NCBI GenBank assembly: GCA_964016985.1
Contig: OZ024823.1
Location: 124,748,924-124,812,923, forward strand
DNA from: Anodontia alba
Lineage: Eukaryota; Mollusca; Bivalvia; Lucinida; Lucinidae
DNA length: 64,000 bases
Direction of reading: 5' to 3'
The position numbers and the translations under genes are program-made. The notes under the pieces were generated by a model. It was given only the letters and a program-made list of their open reading frames with translations, searched no databases and had not been told where the DNA came from. This document shows, piece by piece, positions 51,430 to 59,640 of this stretch; within the stretch, counting starts at the first letter, position 1, and each line of letters starts with the position of its first letter.

Positions 51430-51722
51430 CCAATGAAATCCAGATAACGGTTATTTATAGCCGCTCTATTCTTGCCGCTGTGACCTCAGAATGCTATGTA
51501 GAGGGTTATCTGTAAAACCTGGACTGGGCTTAGTGCTGGGACAGTCGCAAACCGTACAGACCCAGATCAGACGCCACAGAACGCGGCGTCTGATCAGGGT
51601 CTGCACGGTTTGCTTAAAGTACAAGAGTTAAAGGAAACGATCCGCGTTCAGGAACATTTTTTCACACTACACTCAGAAACAATAGACCCATCAGTGCTGT
51701 CAGTGCTTTGATTAGGTTTTTC
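51430..51722. mobile_element. Rep-U shell with full core C
   Basis: ATCCAGATAACGGTTATTTA, CCTGGACTGGGCTTAG, core 51547-51613 (GCAAACCGTACAGACCCAGA ... TCTGCACGGTTTGC), CCGCGTTCAGGAAC and CAGTGCTTTGATTA. Reverse of 34102-34372. Confidence 0.65.
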
Positions 51723-52030
51723 CCCTATGTTCTGGCTTCAAATCGCCATTTGCTTTATCACAGTTTTTGTGGTATGTTTTCCACTGTGATATTTAATTTC
51801 TGTGATGTACATACAGAGGACTAAAATGCGGAACGAACATGTTTGTAATTTGGAGCTATATCAGAATTATAGTGAGCTTGTGTGCGAATAAAACTACTTT
51901 AAGCCCCCTTCCCAACCCCTTCCCTACCCGCCTAGTAGTTTTTCTGGCAACCGTTCCAAGGATCCTATGACATGGGAAGGCCGTGTTTCGTGATTGTGGC
52001 ATTTCCTGGGTATCTTCACTTATAGGTCAG
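51723..52030 (+). repeat. dispersed repeat, copy without Rep-A
   Basis: Same ordered blocks as 31740-32790 (TTTGTAATTTGGAGCTATAT, GCGAATAAAACTACTTTAAG, CAACCGTTCCAAGG, GTGATTGTGGCATTTCC) with no Rep-A inserted. Confidence 0.6.
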
Positions 52031-52171
52031 TCGCTAAAAATCTCCTTTCAAGTACTAGACATGAAACGTCCCGAAACGTTTGCCTAAGATGGCTAGACAT
52101 GGAGGATCTGCATTAGGACTAAGGGCAAGGACTGAAGGTGAAAGCAATGCTATTATGAGAACAAGAAATAT

Positions 52172-52427
52172 CATCAGGAAAACATGTCTATATAATTTTG
52201 ACCCCCTTAAACCCCGCTTTTATATAGTAAAACTGGGGTCTACAGAGGTATAAATTATTTTTCTTATTTTGCTAAAAACATAGATTGTGGGTACTCGTTA
52301 GAACTACGAGTACCCACAATGTATGTTTTGAGCAAAAATATGAAACATATCAGTTTTTTGTATCTGAAAATTTTCCGTTTTTGGTTGTAACATTTTTAAT
52401 ATATTTAAATAGGCGTGTTTTCGTAAT
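52172..52427 (+). mobile_element. Rep-A, tip deleted
   Basis: CATCAGGAAAACATGTC ... GCGTGTTTTCGTAAT. The GCGG tip is gone (ACTCGTTAGAACTACGAGTA). Its right end is 22 bases from the donor of exon 1. Confidence 0.9.
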
Positions 52428-52448
52428 ACGACACACGACCACTGTCAC

Positions 52449-52604
52449 CTGGTTTCTGAACATCTGACCCACAATGAAATCATTTAAATGTGTCTGCAGT
52501 TCAGCGGCTCCGTTTTCGTCCTTTAATTGTTTCAATGCTTCATCCTGTGATTCAATGACACCCAGAACAGCTTTAGTCTGACACTCGATCGATTCGTGGA
52601 TACC
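52449..52604 (-). CDS. exon 1 found: helical segment
   Basis: The acceptor AACAATTTTACAG ends at 52605. The donor after AACCAG begins GTGACA (52448), weaker than consensus. 156 bases, exactly 52 codons, phase 0 at both ends, matching exon 2. Encodes GIHESIECQTKAVLGVIESQ, DEALKQLKDENGAAELQTHL and NDFIVGQMFRNQ, all of high helix propensity. It is an internal exon, so the gene continues upstream (higher coordinates). I could not identify the preceding exon in the window. Confidence 0.75.
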
Positions 52605-52625
52605 CTGTAAAATTGTTACAGATGT

Positions 52626-52826
52626 TTAACCCTTTTCCTACTAAACACGACATGTCCTGTCTTAGCAAACATTGTAGATCCAGATCAGTTGGCTTCTGAA
52701 GAAGCCAACTGATCTGGATCTGCACTGTTTGTCATTAAATATGTGAATTTCTATCAAAAACCCAGATCAAGTAATCTGATTGGCAGGAAATTAGCATCTT
52801 AATTTATTCAGCATGACAAGGGTTAA
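52626..52826. mobile_element. Rep-D, piggyBac-like MITE with core C
   Basis: TTAACCCTTTTCCTACTAAA and TTCAGCATGACAAGGGTTAA ends. Core 52664-52732 (TTGGCTTCTGAAGAAGCCAA centre). Located 22 bases upstream of exon 1's acceptor on the gene strand. Confidence 0.75.
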
Positions 52827-52836
52827 TACGGTAAAA

Positions 52837-52912
52837 CTTCAATGACTCGAACACCGACGACTCGTTTACCGTAGCTTATTCAAACTCGTTTTCGAGTCCT
52901 TAGGAAAGTCTT
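52837..52912. repeat. pogo-like MITE fragment
   Basis: GACTCGAACACCGACGACTC and CAAACTCGTTTTCGAGTCC. The same motifs occur at 48590-48670. Confidence 0.4.
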
Positions 52913-53114
52913 CCGATACGAGGGGTGTTCAAATATGAATGCAACTTGGTCTATAGCTCGCTTTAATTTATACATGATTTGCACGAAATAGGTACATGTA
53001 TCGTATAGATGGTTGTGTCAGCTCTCCATTGATACAATACATGTGTAAATCCGTTCAGTCTAGCTTTGACAATTGCTCGATCAACACTGTCTACTCGTGT
53101 ACACTAAAGCTAAA

Positions 53115-53260
53115 ATGGTTGGGAAAAGGTCTCTTTTCACTGACCAAATACGGTCCTATGTCAAGAGCCGCTGTATCCTTGGTATGCAGGCGAAAGAGAT
53201 ATTTAATGAAACAAAGCGGCCATTGTACGCGAATATCTGTAACAGGAAAAGGTTGTCGAG
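53115..53260 (+). pseudogene. mariner transposase N-terminus (HTH part)
   Basis: From the ATG at 53115: MVGKRSLFTDQIRSYVKSRC, then ILGMQAKEIFNETKR. This matches the helix-turn-helix DNA-binding start of mariner transposases, which contacts the terminal repeats. It is cut off by the internal deletion near 53245-53265, where the first catalytic Asp region is lost. Confidence 0.75.
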
Positions 53261-53264
53261 CTTC

Positions 53265-53496
53265 CGCACCCTCCTTATTCGCCAGATCTTGCCCCTTGTG
53301 ACTTTTTCCTATTCCCGAGGCTCAAAAAACACCTCGCTGGAAGAAAATATCAAACGCGCAAAAATCTCGGTTCGGCTATTTTTCAGTGTCTGAACAGTAT
53401 ACCTCGAAAAGATTATGAAAACGCATTTGAAAATTGGATTAAAAGACTGAAACTTTGTGTATCACATGGTGGCGAGTATTTTGAAGGATTGAGATA
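53265..53496 (+). pseudogene. mariner transposase C-terminus
   Basis: In a different frame from the N-terminus, 53267-53496 encodes HPPYSPDLAPCDFFLFPRLK, then KHLAGRKYQ and ...WIKRLKLCVSHGGEYFEGLR, ending in TAA. HPPYSPDLAPxDxxLFPxLK is the family signature containing the third catalytic Asp (D34D). The fusion frame is shifted, so no transposase can be made. Confidence 0.85.
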
Positions 53497-53567
53497 AAGA
53501 TTTTGGCATTGTTTGTTAAGCGCTTCTGAAAATTAACCCAGTTGCATTCATATTTGAACACGCCTCG

Positions 53568-53649
53568 TAGTTCAAGAAAGCAAATAGTCAGGGATATTTT
53601 AGGGAAAGTAGTTCAAGAAAGCAAATAGTCAGGGATATTTTAGGGAAAT
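53568..53649. repeat. 41-bp tandem duplication
   Basis: TAGTTCAAGAAAGCAAATAG...GGGAAAG occurs twice (53568-53608, 53609-53649), immediately after the mariner right end and beginning with its TA. Confidence 0.9.
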
Positions 53650-53671
53650 GTTCTTATTGTATCATGAAATG

Positions 53672-53704
53672 TATATTGTGTATACTCGTTAGAATCGCCT
53701 CATG
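53672..53704. repeat. Rep-A/B-like half hairpin
   Basis: TTGTGTATACTCGTTAGAAT then CGCCTCATG. Left arm and tip only. Corresponds to 48990-49020. Confidence 0.5.
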
Positions 53705-53715
53705 TAATTAGTACA

Positions 53716-54021
53716 TTAAGGCTCCATATTCCTCAAAAATAGACATTTTATTGCCCAAGAAAGTTTTGAAAAATATTAATACAATCATAAAATGTGGCAT
53801 CTGGCAGCCTATGTAATTTCAGTTAGCTTAATGTTGGCAACATTAATTCAGAGATACGATAAAAATCATTTCATTTTTGATCCAGTTCAAAAACGTGACT
53901 TAATTAAATTTTCACAGGCTGTCAGATGTCTCATTTTATGATTGTATTAATATGTTATATCAATTTCTTAAACCTTTCTTGGATTAAAAATGCCTATTCT
54001 TGAGGAATATGGAGCCTTTAA
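53716..54021. mobile_element. Rep-N long palindrome
   Basis: TTAAGGCTCCATATTCCTCA ... GAGGAATATGGAGCCTTTAA. Shares ATTCAGAGATACGATAAAAA and ATTTTATGATTGTATTAATA with 42262-42620. Part of one inner arm is deleted. Confidence 0.8.
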
Positions 54022-54045
54022 GTGTACCATTAATGTATAATAACA

Positions 54046-54323
54046 CATCACGAAAACATGCCTATATAGTTTTGACCCCCTTAAACCCCACTTTTATATA
54101 GTAAAACTGGGGTTTACAGGGGTATACGTTATTTTTCTTATTTCTGCTCATAAACATAGATTGTGGGTACTCGTTAGAACCGCCTCGCCGAGGCGGTTCT
54201 AACGAGTACCCACAATCTAAGTTTTGAGCAGAAATATGAAAAATATCAGAATTTTTATCCGAAAATTTTCCTGTTTTGGTTGTAAAATCTTCAATATATT
54301 TGAATAGGCGTGTTTTCGTAATG
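54046..54323 (+). mobile_element. Rep-A, full length, near consensus
   Basis: CATCACGAAAACATGCC ... GCGTGTTTTCGTAATG. Perfect tip CTCGCCGAG. A single mismatch in the arms (AATCTAAG). Confidence 0.95.
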
Positions 54324-54698
54324 TTCCCTTAATTATCCCAATTTGCCTCCTGACCTGGCGCTATGATTAACTACCCGTGTCTGGAAAACATTTCCATGGT
54401 ACAAAAGATGTTCGAGTCATTGAAGTGGCAAGATAAGGCTGATGCAGATTGAGACTGGTCACTGCCCGCTATTCTTTTCTGCTTTATATCCATACTTCGT
54501 AATGTAGCTATCTTCTCTATAAATTACATGTATGCTCAATAGTGCCATGTTTTCTGTTAGGAAATGTTTTTTTTCTGGCTCATCGATATCGTGATATTGT
54601 GCAAATGGCATGGAGCCATCGTTCTATCGCCAATGTAACATCAACTCATCGTGTCCTTGCCATACTGCCAACGCCCTATCGTTAGTTCGTCCTCGGGA
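54324..54698. other. dispersed-repeat remainder, no gene
   Basis: TTTGCCTCCTGACCTGGCGC and AAAGATGTTCGAGTCATTGA continue the repeat at 49080-49215. The rest has no feature. Confidence 0.35.
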
Positions 54699-54942
54699 AA
54701 TATATACTGAACATTTTACCACCAAAAAATGAAAATGTTCAGATAAAAATTCGGACATTTTTCATATTTCTGCTCAAAACATAGATTGTGGGTACTCGGC
54801 GAGGCAGTTCTAACGAGTACCCACAATCTATGTATTTGAGCAAAAATAAGAAAAATAATGTATACCCATGTAAAACCCAGTTTTACTATTATAAAAGTGG
54901 GGTTTAAGGGGATCAACATTATATAGGCATGTTTTCGTGATG
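54699..54942 (-). mobile_element. Rep-A, left end missing
   Basis: Starts within ATATACTGAACATTTTACC. Tip partly deleted (ACTCGGCGAGGCAGTTCTAA). Right end GCATGTTTTCGTGATG. Confidence 0.88.
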
Positions 54943-54954
54943 GGTGCATTTTCG

Positions 54955-55032
54955 ATAGCCAATGGTGCAAACTTCTTCATGCGGACATTGAAGACTATGC
55001 GCAGTCTGATTTGAGTCTTTATTGGGCGTACT
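54955..55032. repeat. Rep-H fragment
   Basis: TTCTTCATGCGGACATTGAA, ATGCGCAGTCTGATTTGAGT, CTTTATTGGGCG. It lies between two Rep-A copies. Confidence 0.55.
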
Positions 55033-55312
55033 CATCACGAAAACATGCCTATATAATTTTGACCCCCTTAAACCCCACTTTTATGTAGTAAAACTGGGGT
55101 TTACAGGGGTAAATGTTATTTTTCTTATTTCTACCCAAAACATAGATTGTGGGTACTCGTTAGGACCGCCTCGACGAGGCGGTTCTAACGAGTACCCACA
55201 ATCTATGTTTTGAGCAGAAATATGAAAAATATCAGAACTTTTTATCTGAAAATTTTCATTTTTTTTAGTGGTAAAATTTTCAGTATATTTGAATAGGCAT
55301 GTTTTCGTAATG
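55033..55312 (+). mobile_element. Rep-A, full length
   Basis: CATCACGAAAACATGCC ... GCATGTTTTCGTAATG. Tip CTCGACGAG. Confidence 0.93.
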
Positions 55313-55403
55313 TGTAAGAAAGTATGTTTTCTTAAGATGCCGCTCCTATGCTTTTATGGAGATATAAGTAGATTATCTAAATTATCCAATACACCTGCTT
55401 TCT

Positions 55404-55555
55404 CAGACCGGCTCCAGTCTCCAGTGACTATTTTTATTAATTACGTTTGATAATCCACTGAAATAAAACATAAATAATAGCATGACTTTTATATAAAGGC
55501 TTGTCACTAGAAAATTATTTAGTTACCGGAGACTGGAGCCAGTCTACTCCTTCCT
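55404..55555. mobile_element. short MITE, ends AGACTGGCTCCAGTCTCCGG
   Basis: Left AGACCGGCTCCAGTCTCCAG / right CCGGAGACTGGAGCCAGTCT. AT-rich middle. A related single end is at about 62426 (AGACGGGAGCCAGTCTAC). Confidence 0.6.
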
Positions 55556-56309
55556 ACGTCTTAAAGGCAAGATATTTCGGAGTCGAAATATTTAGTGCAT
55601 AATTACCATAAATATTCGGACAGTTACAATGGTTACGCCTGAGCAAACTGTGTCGCCCAACATTGGCGTAGCGCTCATTACGCAAATTACGCATATGCGT
55701 AGCATGCGTAAGAAAATATTTATAATAGAGTGGCATTAACATATAATAGTTTGCTTGTTTACCATAGGGGCTGATCTTAAAGGAAATAATTTCTGGGAGC
55801 AAAGTCTTTCCTTTCAGTGTAGCCCTATTTTGGAAGCGATTAAAGGCATATTTTTTTCCTGAGTGTGCGTAAAAATAATTCCGTTGTACCCAGATTAGAT
55901 AATGCAGATGGCAGCGTCTTAGCTGTAGATAACATTTTGCCATTCCGCTAGCACATTTTTGATACTTCAAGAAATAGTCAAATGGACTTGTTCGAATTTT
56001 AGGACTATTACGGTAATGAGAGAGTGTCCTAATATGTTGGTACCTGGCTTTGATGTAAAACACCACGCAAGTCAGTACGTTCAAATGGAGGTTGTTGTGA
56101 TGTGACAGTTCCCATTTTAACATCAAACTAAAATAAATAAATAAATAAATGCATATAAACAGCAAACGGAATTTCAATGCAGAACGTAATCTATGGTAAC
56201 ACACAGGCACACGCACACGCACACGCACACAGAGTGTTCAAAAATGTAGTCGGACTGTTACAGGTCGTAATATATGTATCATGTTTGAATTTTCGGTACA
56301 CGTAAACGG
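55556..56309. other. no gene; repeat relics and (AC)n
   Basis: A long minus-strand open frame (56228-55554) crosses this region, but it has no domain, starts in the CACACGCACACG repeat (56203-56230) and includes a Rep-E-like piece (TTTTAGGACTATTACGGTAA), so I do not call it a gene. Confidence 0.4.
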
Positions 56310-56358
56310 ATCTATGCAGAGATGAAGTATTTGAAGATATTTTATCATTTCTCCATAA

Positions 56359-56625
56359 CATCACAAAAACATGCCTATATAATTTTGACCCCCTTAAACC
56401 CCACTTTTACATAGTAAAACTGGGCATTACAGGGGTATACATTATTTTTCTTATTTCTGCTCAAAATCATAGATTTTGGGTACTCGTTAGAACCGCCTCG
56501 CCGGTTCTAACGAGTATCCACAATCTATGTTTTGAGCAGAAATATGAAAAATATCAGTTTATTTATCTAGAAATTTTCAGTTTTTGGAGGTGAAATTTTC
56601 GATATATTTGAATTGGCGTGTTTTC
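56359..56625 (+). mobile_element. Rep-A in first duplicate
   Basis: CATCACAAAAACATGCC start. Tip shortened (GAACCGCCTCGCCGGTTC). The right end is cut at GCGTGTTTTC by the duplication joint. Confidence 0.88.
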
Positions 56626-56667
56626 TATCTATGCAGAGATGAAGGAGTATTTGAAGATATTTTATCA

Positions 56668-56898
56668 CACATAGTAAAACTGGGGTTTACAGGGGTATAC
56701 ATTATTGTTCTTATTTCTGCTCAAAAAACATAGATTGTGGTACTCTTTAGAACCGCCTCGCCGAGGCGGTTCTAACGAGTACCCACAATCTATGTTTTGA
56801 GCAGAAATATGAAAAATATCAGAGTTTATTTATCTGAAAATTTTCAGTTTTTGGAGGTGAAATTTTCGATATATTTGAATAGGCGTGTTTTCGTAATG
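56668..56898 (+). mobile_element. Rep-A in second duplicate, left end missing
   Basis: Starts inside at CATAGTAAAACTGGGG. Full-length tip CTCGCCGAG. Right end GCGTGTTTTCGTAATG. Confidence 0.88.
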
Positions 56899-56905
56899 AA
56901 AGATC

Positions 56906-56985
56906 ATTATGTTGTGGATACTAAATAGAACATGCAGCCTTGGTAAGGCGTTTCTAATGAGTACCCACAACGGACGTTTTTATTA
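56906..56985. mobile_element. Rep-B hairpin, degraded
   Basis: ATGTTGTGGATACTAAATAG ... AGGCGTTTCTAATGAGTACC then CACAAC. Outer ends lost. Confidence 0.55.
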
Positions 56986-57846
56986 TTTTTTTGTTTTGTT
57001 TTATTTTTATGGAGAAGTTGATCAAATTATGTCAGAATTATCATCAAATACTCTTCCTTAACAAGGCCCCAGTATAGTATGGTCTCTTAACAAAGTGTGA
57101 CCTCTCTAATATTACAGGTGGTCTTGAAGCGAGGTGTGACTCTATATGTAAACAAGAAAACTGAGTTATAAATATTATACCAAAACCTAGCTTCATGAAT
57201 GTGCAGGGCGAATCCAGGAAAAAATCTTAACTGAACCCCCGAAACCCTCTGAAACTGCCCCTGATGTGCAAATATGGAAGGCCCAGATCAGATTCCACAG
57301 TCTGATTGCAGATTGCAGTCTGATTGCAGAAATGGGTCAGTACTTTCGGTTTTCGCATCCGTTTCGGCAAGATGAATGCAGAGTCTGATCGTCGAGGTGG
57401 ATGGTGACGTGTGTGTGTGGAGGGGAGGGCGGGGGTTAACGTGGAATTTAGTACGGATATGTAAAACCTTGTCTAGGCATAAACTTGACCGAATCAAATT
57501 ACAAAGTGACTCAAATCATATGTCAATAAAATACTATAGACAAATAAATGCGCTACACCCTAAGTTGCAAAAATATTTATTGTCTTGTTTCCCTGATCAG
57601 TAGAAATAAACGAAATCCAACAGTTACACACTAAGGTACAAATGTACATTTTTTCTAAACAAAATATAGATCCAATATAACAAAACATAGGTCCAATATT
57701 AAGTTGTTTTACGTACTTTCGTTTTCGTGGGAAACTCCTACAAACAGTTTCCGGGAACCAGGTATCTATAAGTACAAGAACAGCTTTTAAAAATGCTTGG
57801 ATATGTTCAGTCCGGTATCTTTAGAAATCGAAAGTAGAGATATTAT

Positions 57847-57856
<10 letters not shown>
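56986..57856. other. no recognised gene
   Basis: Small repeat of CTGATTGCAGATTGCAGTCT at 57300 and GTGTGTGTGGAGGGGAGGGC at 57410. No exon signals. Confidence 0.35.

Positions 57857-57910
<54 letters not shown>
57857..57910. repeat. (GA)n microsatellite
   Basis: About 54 bases of GA repeat. Confidence 0.95.
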
Positions 57911-57913
<3 letters not shown>

Positions 57914-58262
57914 CACATTTAAAAAAAAATCGGAAATAGGTATACCTGGATTAGTTAGTGTACCTGTTGTTTAAAATAATGTCTCATGTATGCCTGCAAA
58001 TGCCCGAACACAACTACACCATTAGCATATCAGCAGCTGATAGTCGGGTATGATAAAACAAGCTTCAAGTTCATTAACTTTGAAACTACTATAGTTATAA
58101 TGCAATAGTACAAGGGATCATAAATAAACCAAGACAAAAGATTTAGACGTAAACGTCTAAGTACCGGCGCAAATTTTGTTCATGTTTACATAGAGATATG
58201 GGACAAAGGTATACTAAAGTTTAATAAATTACAGGTTGAAAGGGTTAAGGGGAATGGATACA

Positions 58263-58403
58263 CTTTCAAAGGGAGACAACTATGCCAAAATTGTTTTTGC
58301 TCCCTTCTGAAAGGGTAATTCTTTCCTTTTAAAGTAGATCCCTTTTCAGAAGGGGTTGGTGTTCAGGAAAGCATATTAGACGTCGCAAAAGTTGTCTCCC
58401 TTT
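58263..58403. mobile_element. Rep-Z palindromic MITE
   Basis: TTTCAAAGGGAGACAACTAT / AAAGTTGTCTCCCTTTTGG ends, with inner CCCTTCTGAAAGGG and CCCTTTTCAGAAGGGG. Confidence 0.6.
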
Positions 58404-58410
58404 TGGCTTT

Positions 58411-58517
58411 CCCAGTAAGCATTCTTTATAATTCTATAGCGGGCCGTTATCGGCCCGTCAGGGTAGCTGACGGGCTGATAACGGCCCGCTATAGAATTAT
58501 AAAGGATGCTAGCTGGG
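58411..58517. mobile_element. Rep-X near-perfect 50-bp-arm palindrome
   Basis: CCCAGTAAGCATTCTTTATA ATTCTATAGC... pairs with ...GCTATAGAATTATAAAGGATGCTAGCTGGG. The stem top GGGCCGTTATCGGCCCGTCA is GC-rich, with a 5-nt loop GGTAG. Only two or three mismatches or bulges. Confidence 0.85.
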
Positions 58518-58764
58518 TTAATCTTTGTAAATTGCACATAACATGATTTTGCGAATGCTTGCTGACCAATACACCAGGGAATGCTGAACATGGAGATCCC
58601 ATACTGTGTAGTGGTCAGAGGGCTGTTGTTTGTTTTAAAATCATTACTTTTACGTCTGTACATTTTGTGTAAATATATCTTTTGTAACTCAGAGGGCTTC
58701 ATTGAAGATTAGCTGTTGTGTGCTAAATACTGTTACCCTCTTTAAAAACAGTCTACTAACTTAT
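58518..58764. other. no recognised feature
   Basis: Short frames only. Confidence 0.35.
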
Positions 58765-58880
58765 AAACAAAATATATGTTAATGTGTCTAAAACTACCTG
58801 ATGAGTGGCAAACAGTGTCGCGTCTGATCTGGGTCTACATTGTTTGCGCAGGCCTGTTTGTCCGAATACTTAGAGTAAAC
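58765..58880. mobile_element. Rep-E with shortened core C
   Basis: AATGTGTCTAAAACTACCTG, GGCAAACAGTGTCGCGTCTG, GTCTACATTGTTTGC and TTTGTCCGAATACTTAGAGT. The core has lost its left inner arm. Confidence 0.6.
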
Positions 58881-58986
58881 AAAGTAGGACTACAAACAAG
58901 CAAACGACGGTCTCTGAAGGGAAATAACTATAAAGATAACCTATGACAGATACTTTCTTTGTTATGTCCCTTACATAATGCAGTGT

Positions 58987-59031
58987 TTTTTTTTTTTTTT
59001 TTTTTTTTTTTTTTGTTGTTTTTTTTTTTAG
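58987..59031. repeat. poly(T) tract
   Basis: About 28 T, then GTTGTT, then 9 T. Confidence 0.9.
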
Positions 59032-59444
59032 GTCGGTACATTTTATCGTAAGGGTAGCCGGAAAAAATATTCCGTACCATTGTTCGCTTCATCGATGTAA
59101 ATCTGAAACAAACAAAATTTTGTTTTAACTGCAATAGCCTTTTCTTATATTGAAATAAGTAAAAGGAATACCGCAAATACATACCTACGTAGTTACTTTC
59201 GATGAGTTAAGTGGCTTAAAACATTAACACTTTACAAAGTAGTCAGTGACTTAATTGATTTGCACTTTTCAAAGTGTTCAGTAGAAGACACCGCCTTGAA
59301 TTATTACTTACCACACCCAAAGGTAATATTTACACTTATCAGATTTTGGAGTGAAGAATAATAGATTTATTACCTGTCCCATTCAAAGTTTCTATTTCCA
59401 CCTATTAAATCTCTGCCTAAAGGTAAATGAGCTGCAACTAGAGA
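59032..59444. other. no supported gene
   Basis: An acceptor-like TTGTTTGTTTCAG on the minus strand (59116-59104) precedes a short open stretch, but no donor or continuation supports an exon. Confidence 0.3.
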
Positions 59445-59640
59445 AAACGTACCTTCTGACATGTGGGCACAACGAAGACTCAAATCAGCCTGTGCATCTG
59501 CGCAGTCTGATTAGAGTGTTCGTTGTCCGCATGACGAACCTTTGCATCATTGACTATCCCAAATTCGCCCATTGAAGATTCTGATCAGAGCGAGCGAATG
59601 TCCAGGCTGACCTGAATACTCACTGGATGCATCTATTCAA
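59445..59640. mobile_element. Rep-H element
   Basis: ATGTGGGCACAACGAAGACT, CCTGTGCATCTGCGCAGTCT, TCGTTGTCCGCATGACGAAC. The right half is diverged. Confidence 0.6.

Larger units (their letters stand above)
52919..53567 (+). mobile_element. mariner element, internally deleted, TIRs intact
   Basis: Inverted ends of about 31 bp (CGAGGGGTGTTCAAATATGA / TCATATTTGAACACGCCTCG) flanked by TA at 52917-52918 and 53568-53569. It is 649 bases long, against about 1.3 kb for a complete mariner. Confidence 0.92.
56310..56898 (+). repeat. tandem segmental duplication containing Rep-A
   Basis: TCTATGCAGAGATGAAG...TATTTGAAGATATTTTATCA occurs at 56311 and again at 56628, each followed by a Rep-A. The first unit lacks the terminal GTAATG and joins directly to the second (GTGTTTTC|TATCTATGC). 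Confidence 0.85.

Noticed and set aside
55554..56228. 224-codon minus-strand open frame
   Set aside because: It starts in an (AC)n repeat, runs through a Rep-E-like fragment, is rich in His/Tyr/Leu without domains, and has no splice or start context. Chance frame in AT-rich repeats.
59057..59103. possible minus-strand exon after TTGTTTGTTTCAG
   Set aside because: An acceptor-like tract is present, but the open stretch is short and ends at a poly-T-derived lysine run. No donor with matching phase, so I could not use it as the missing upstream exon.
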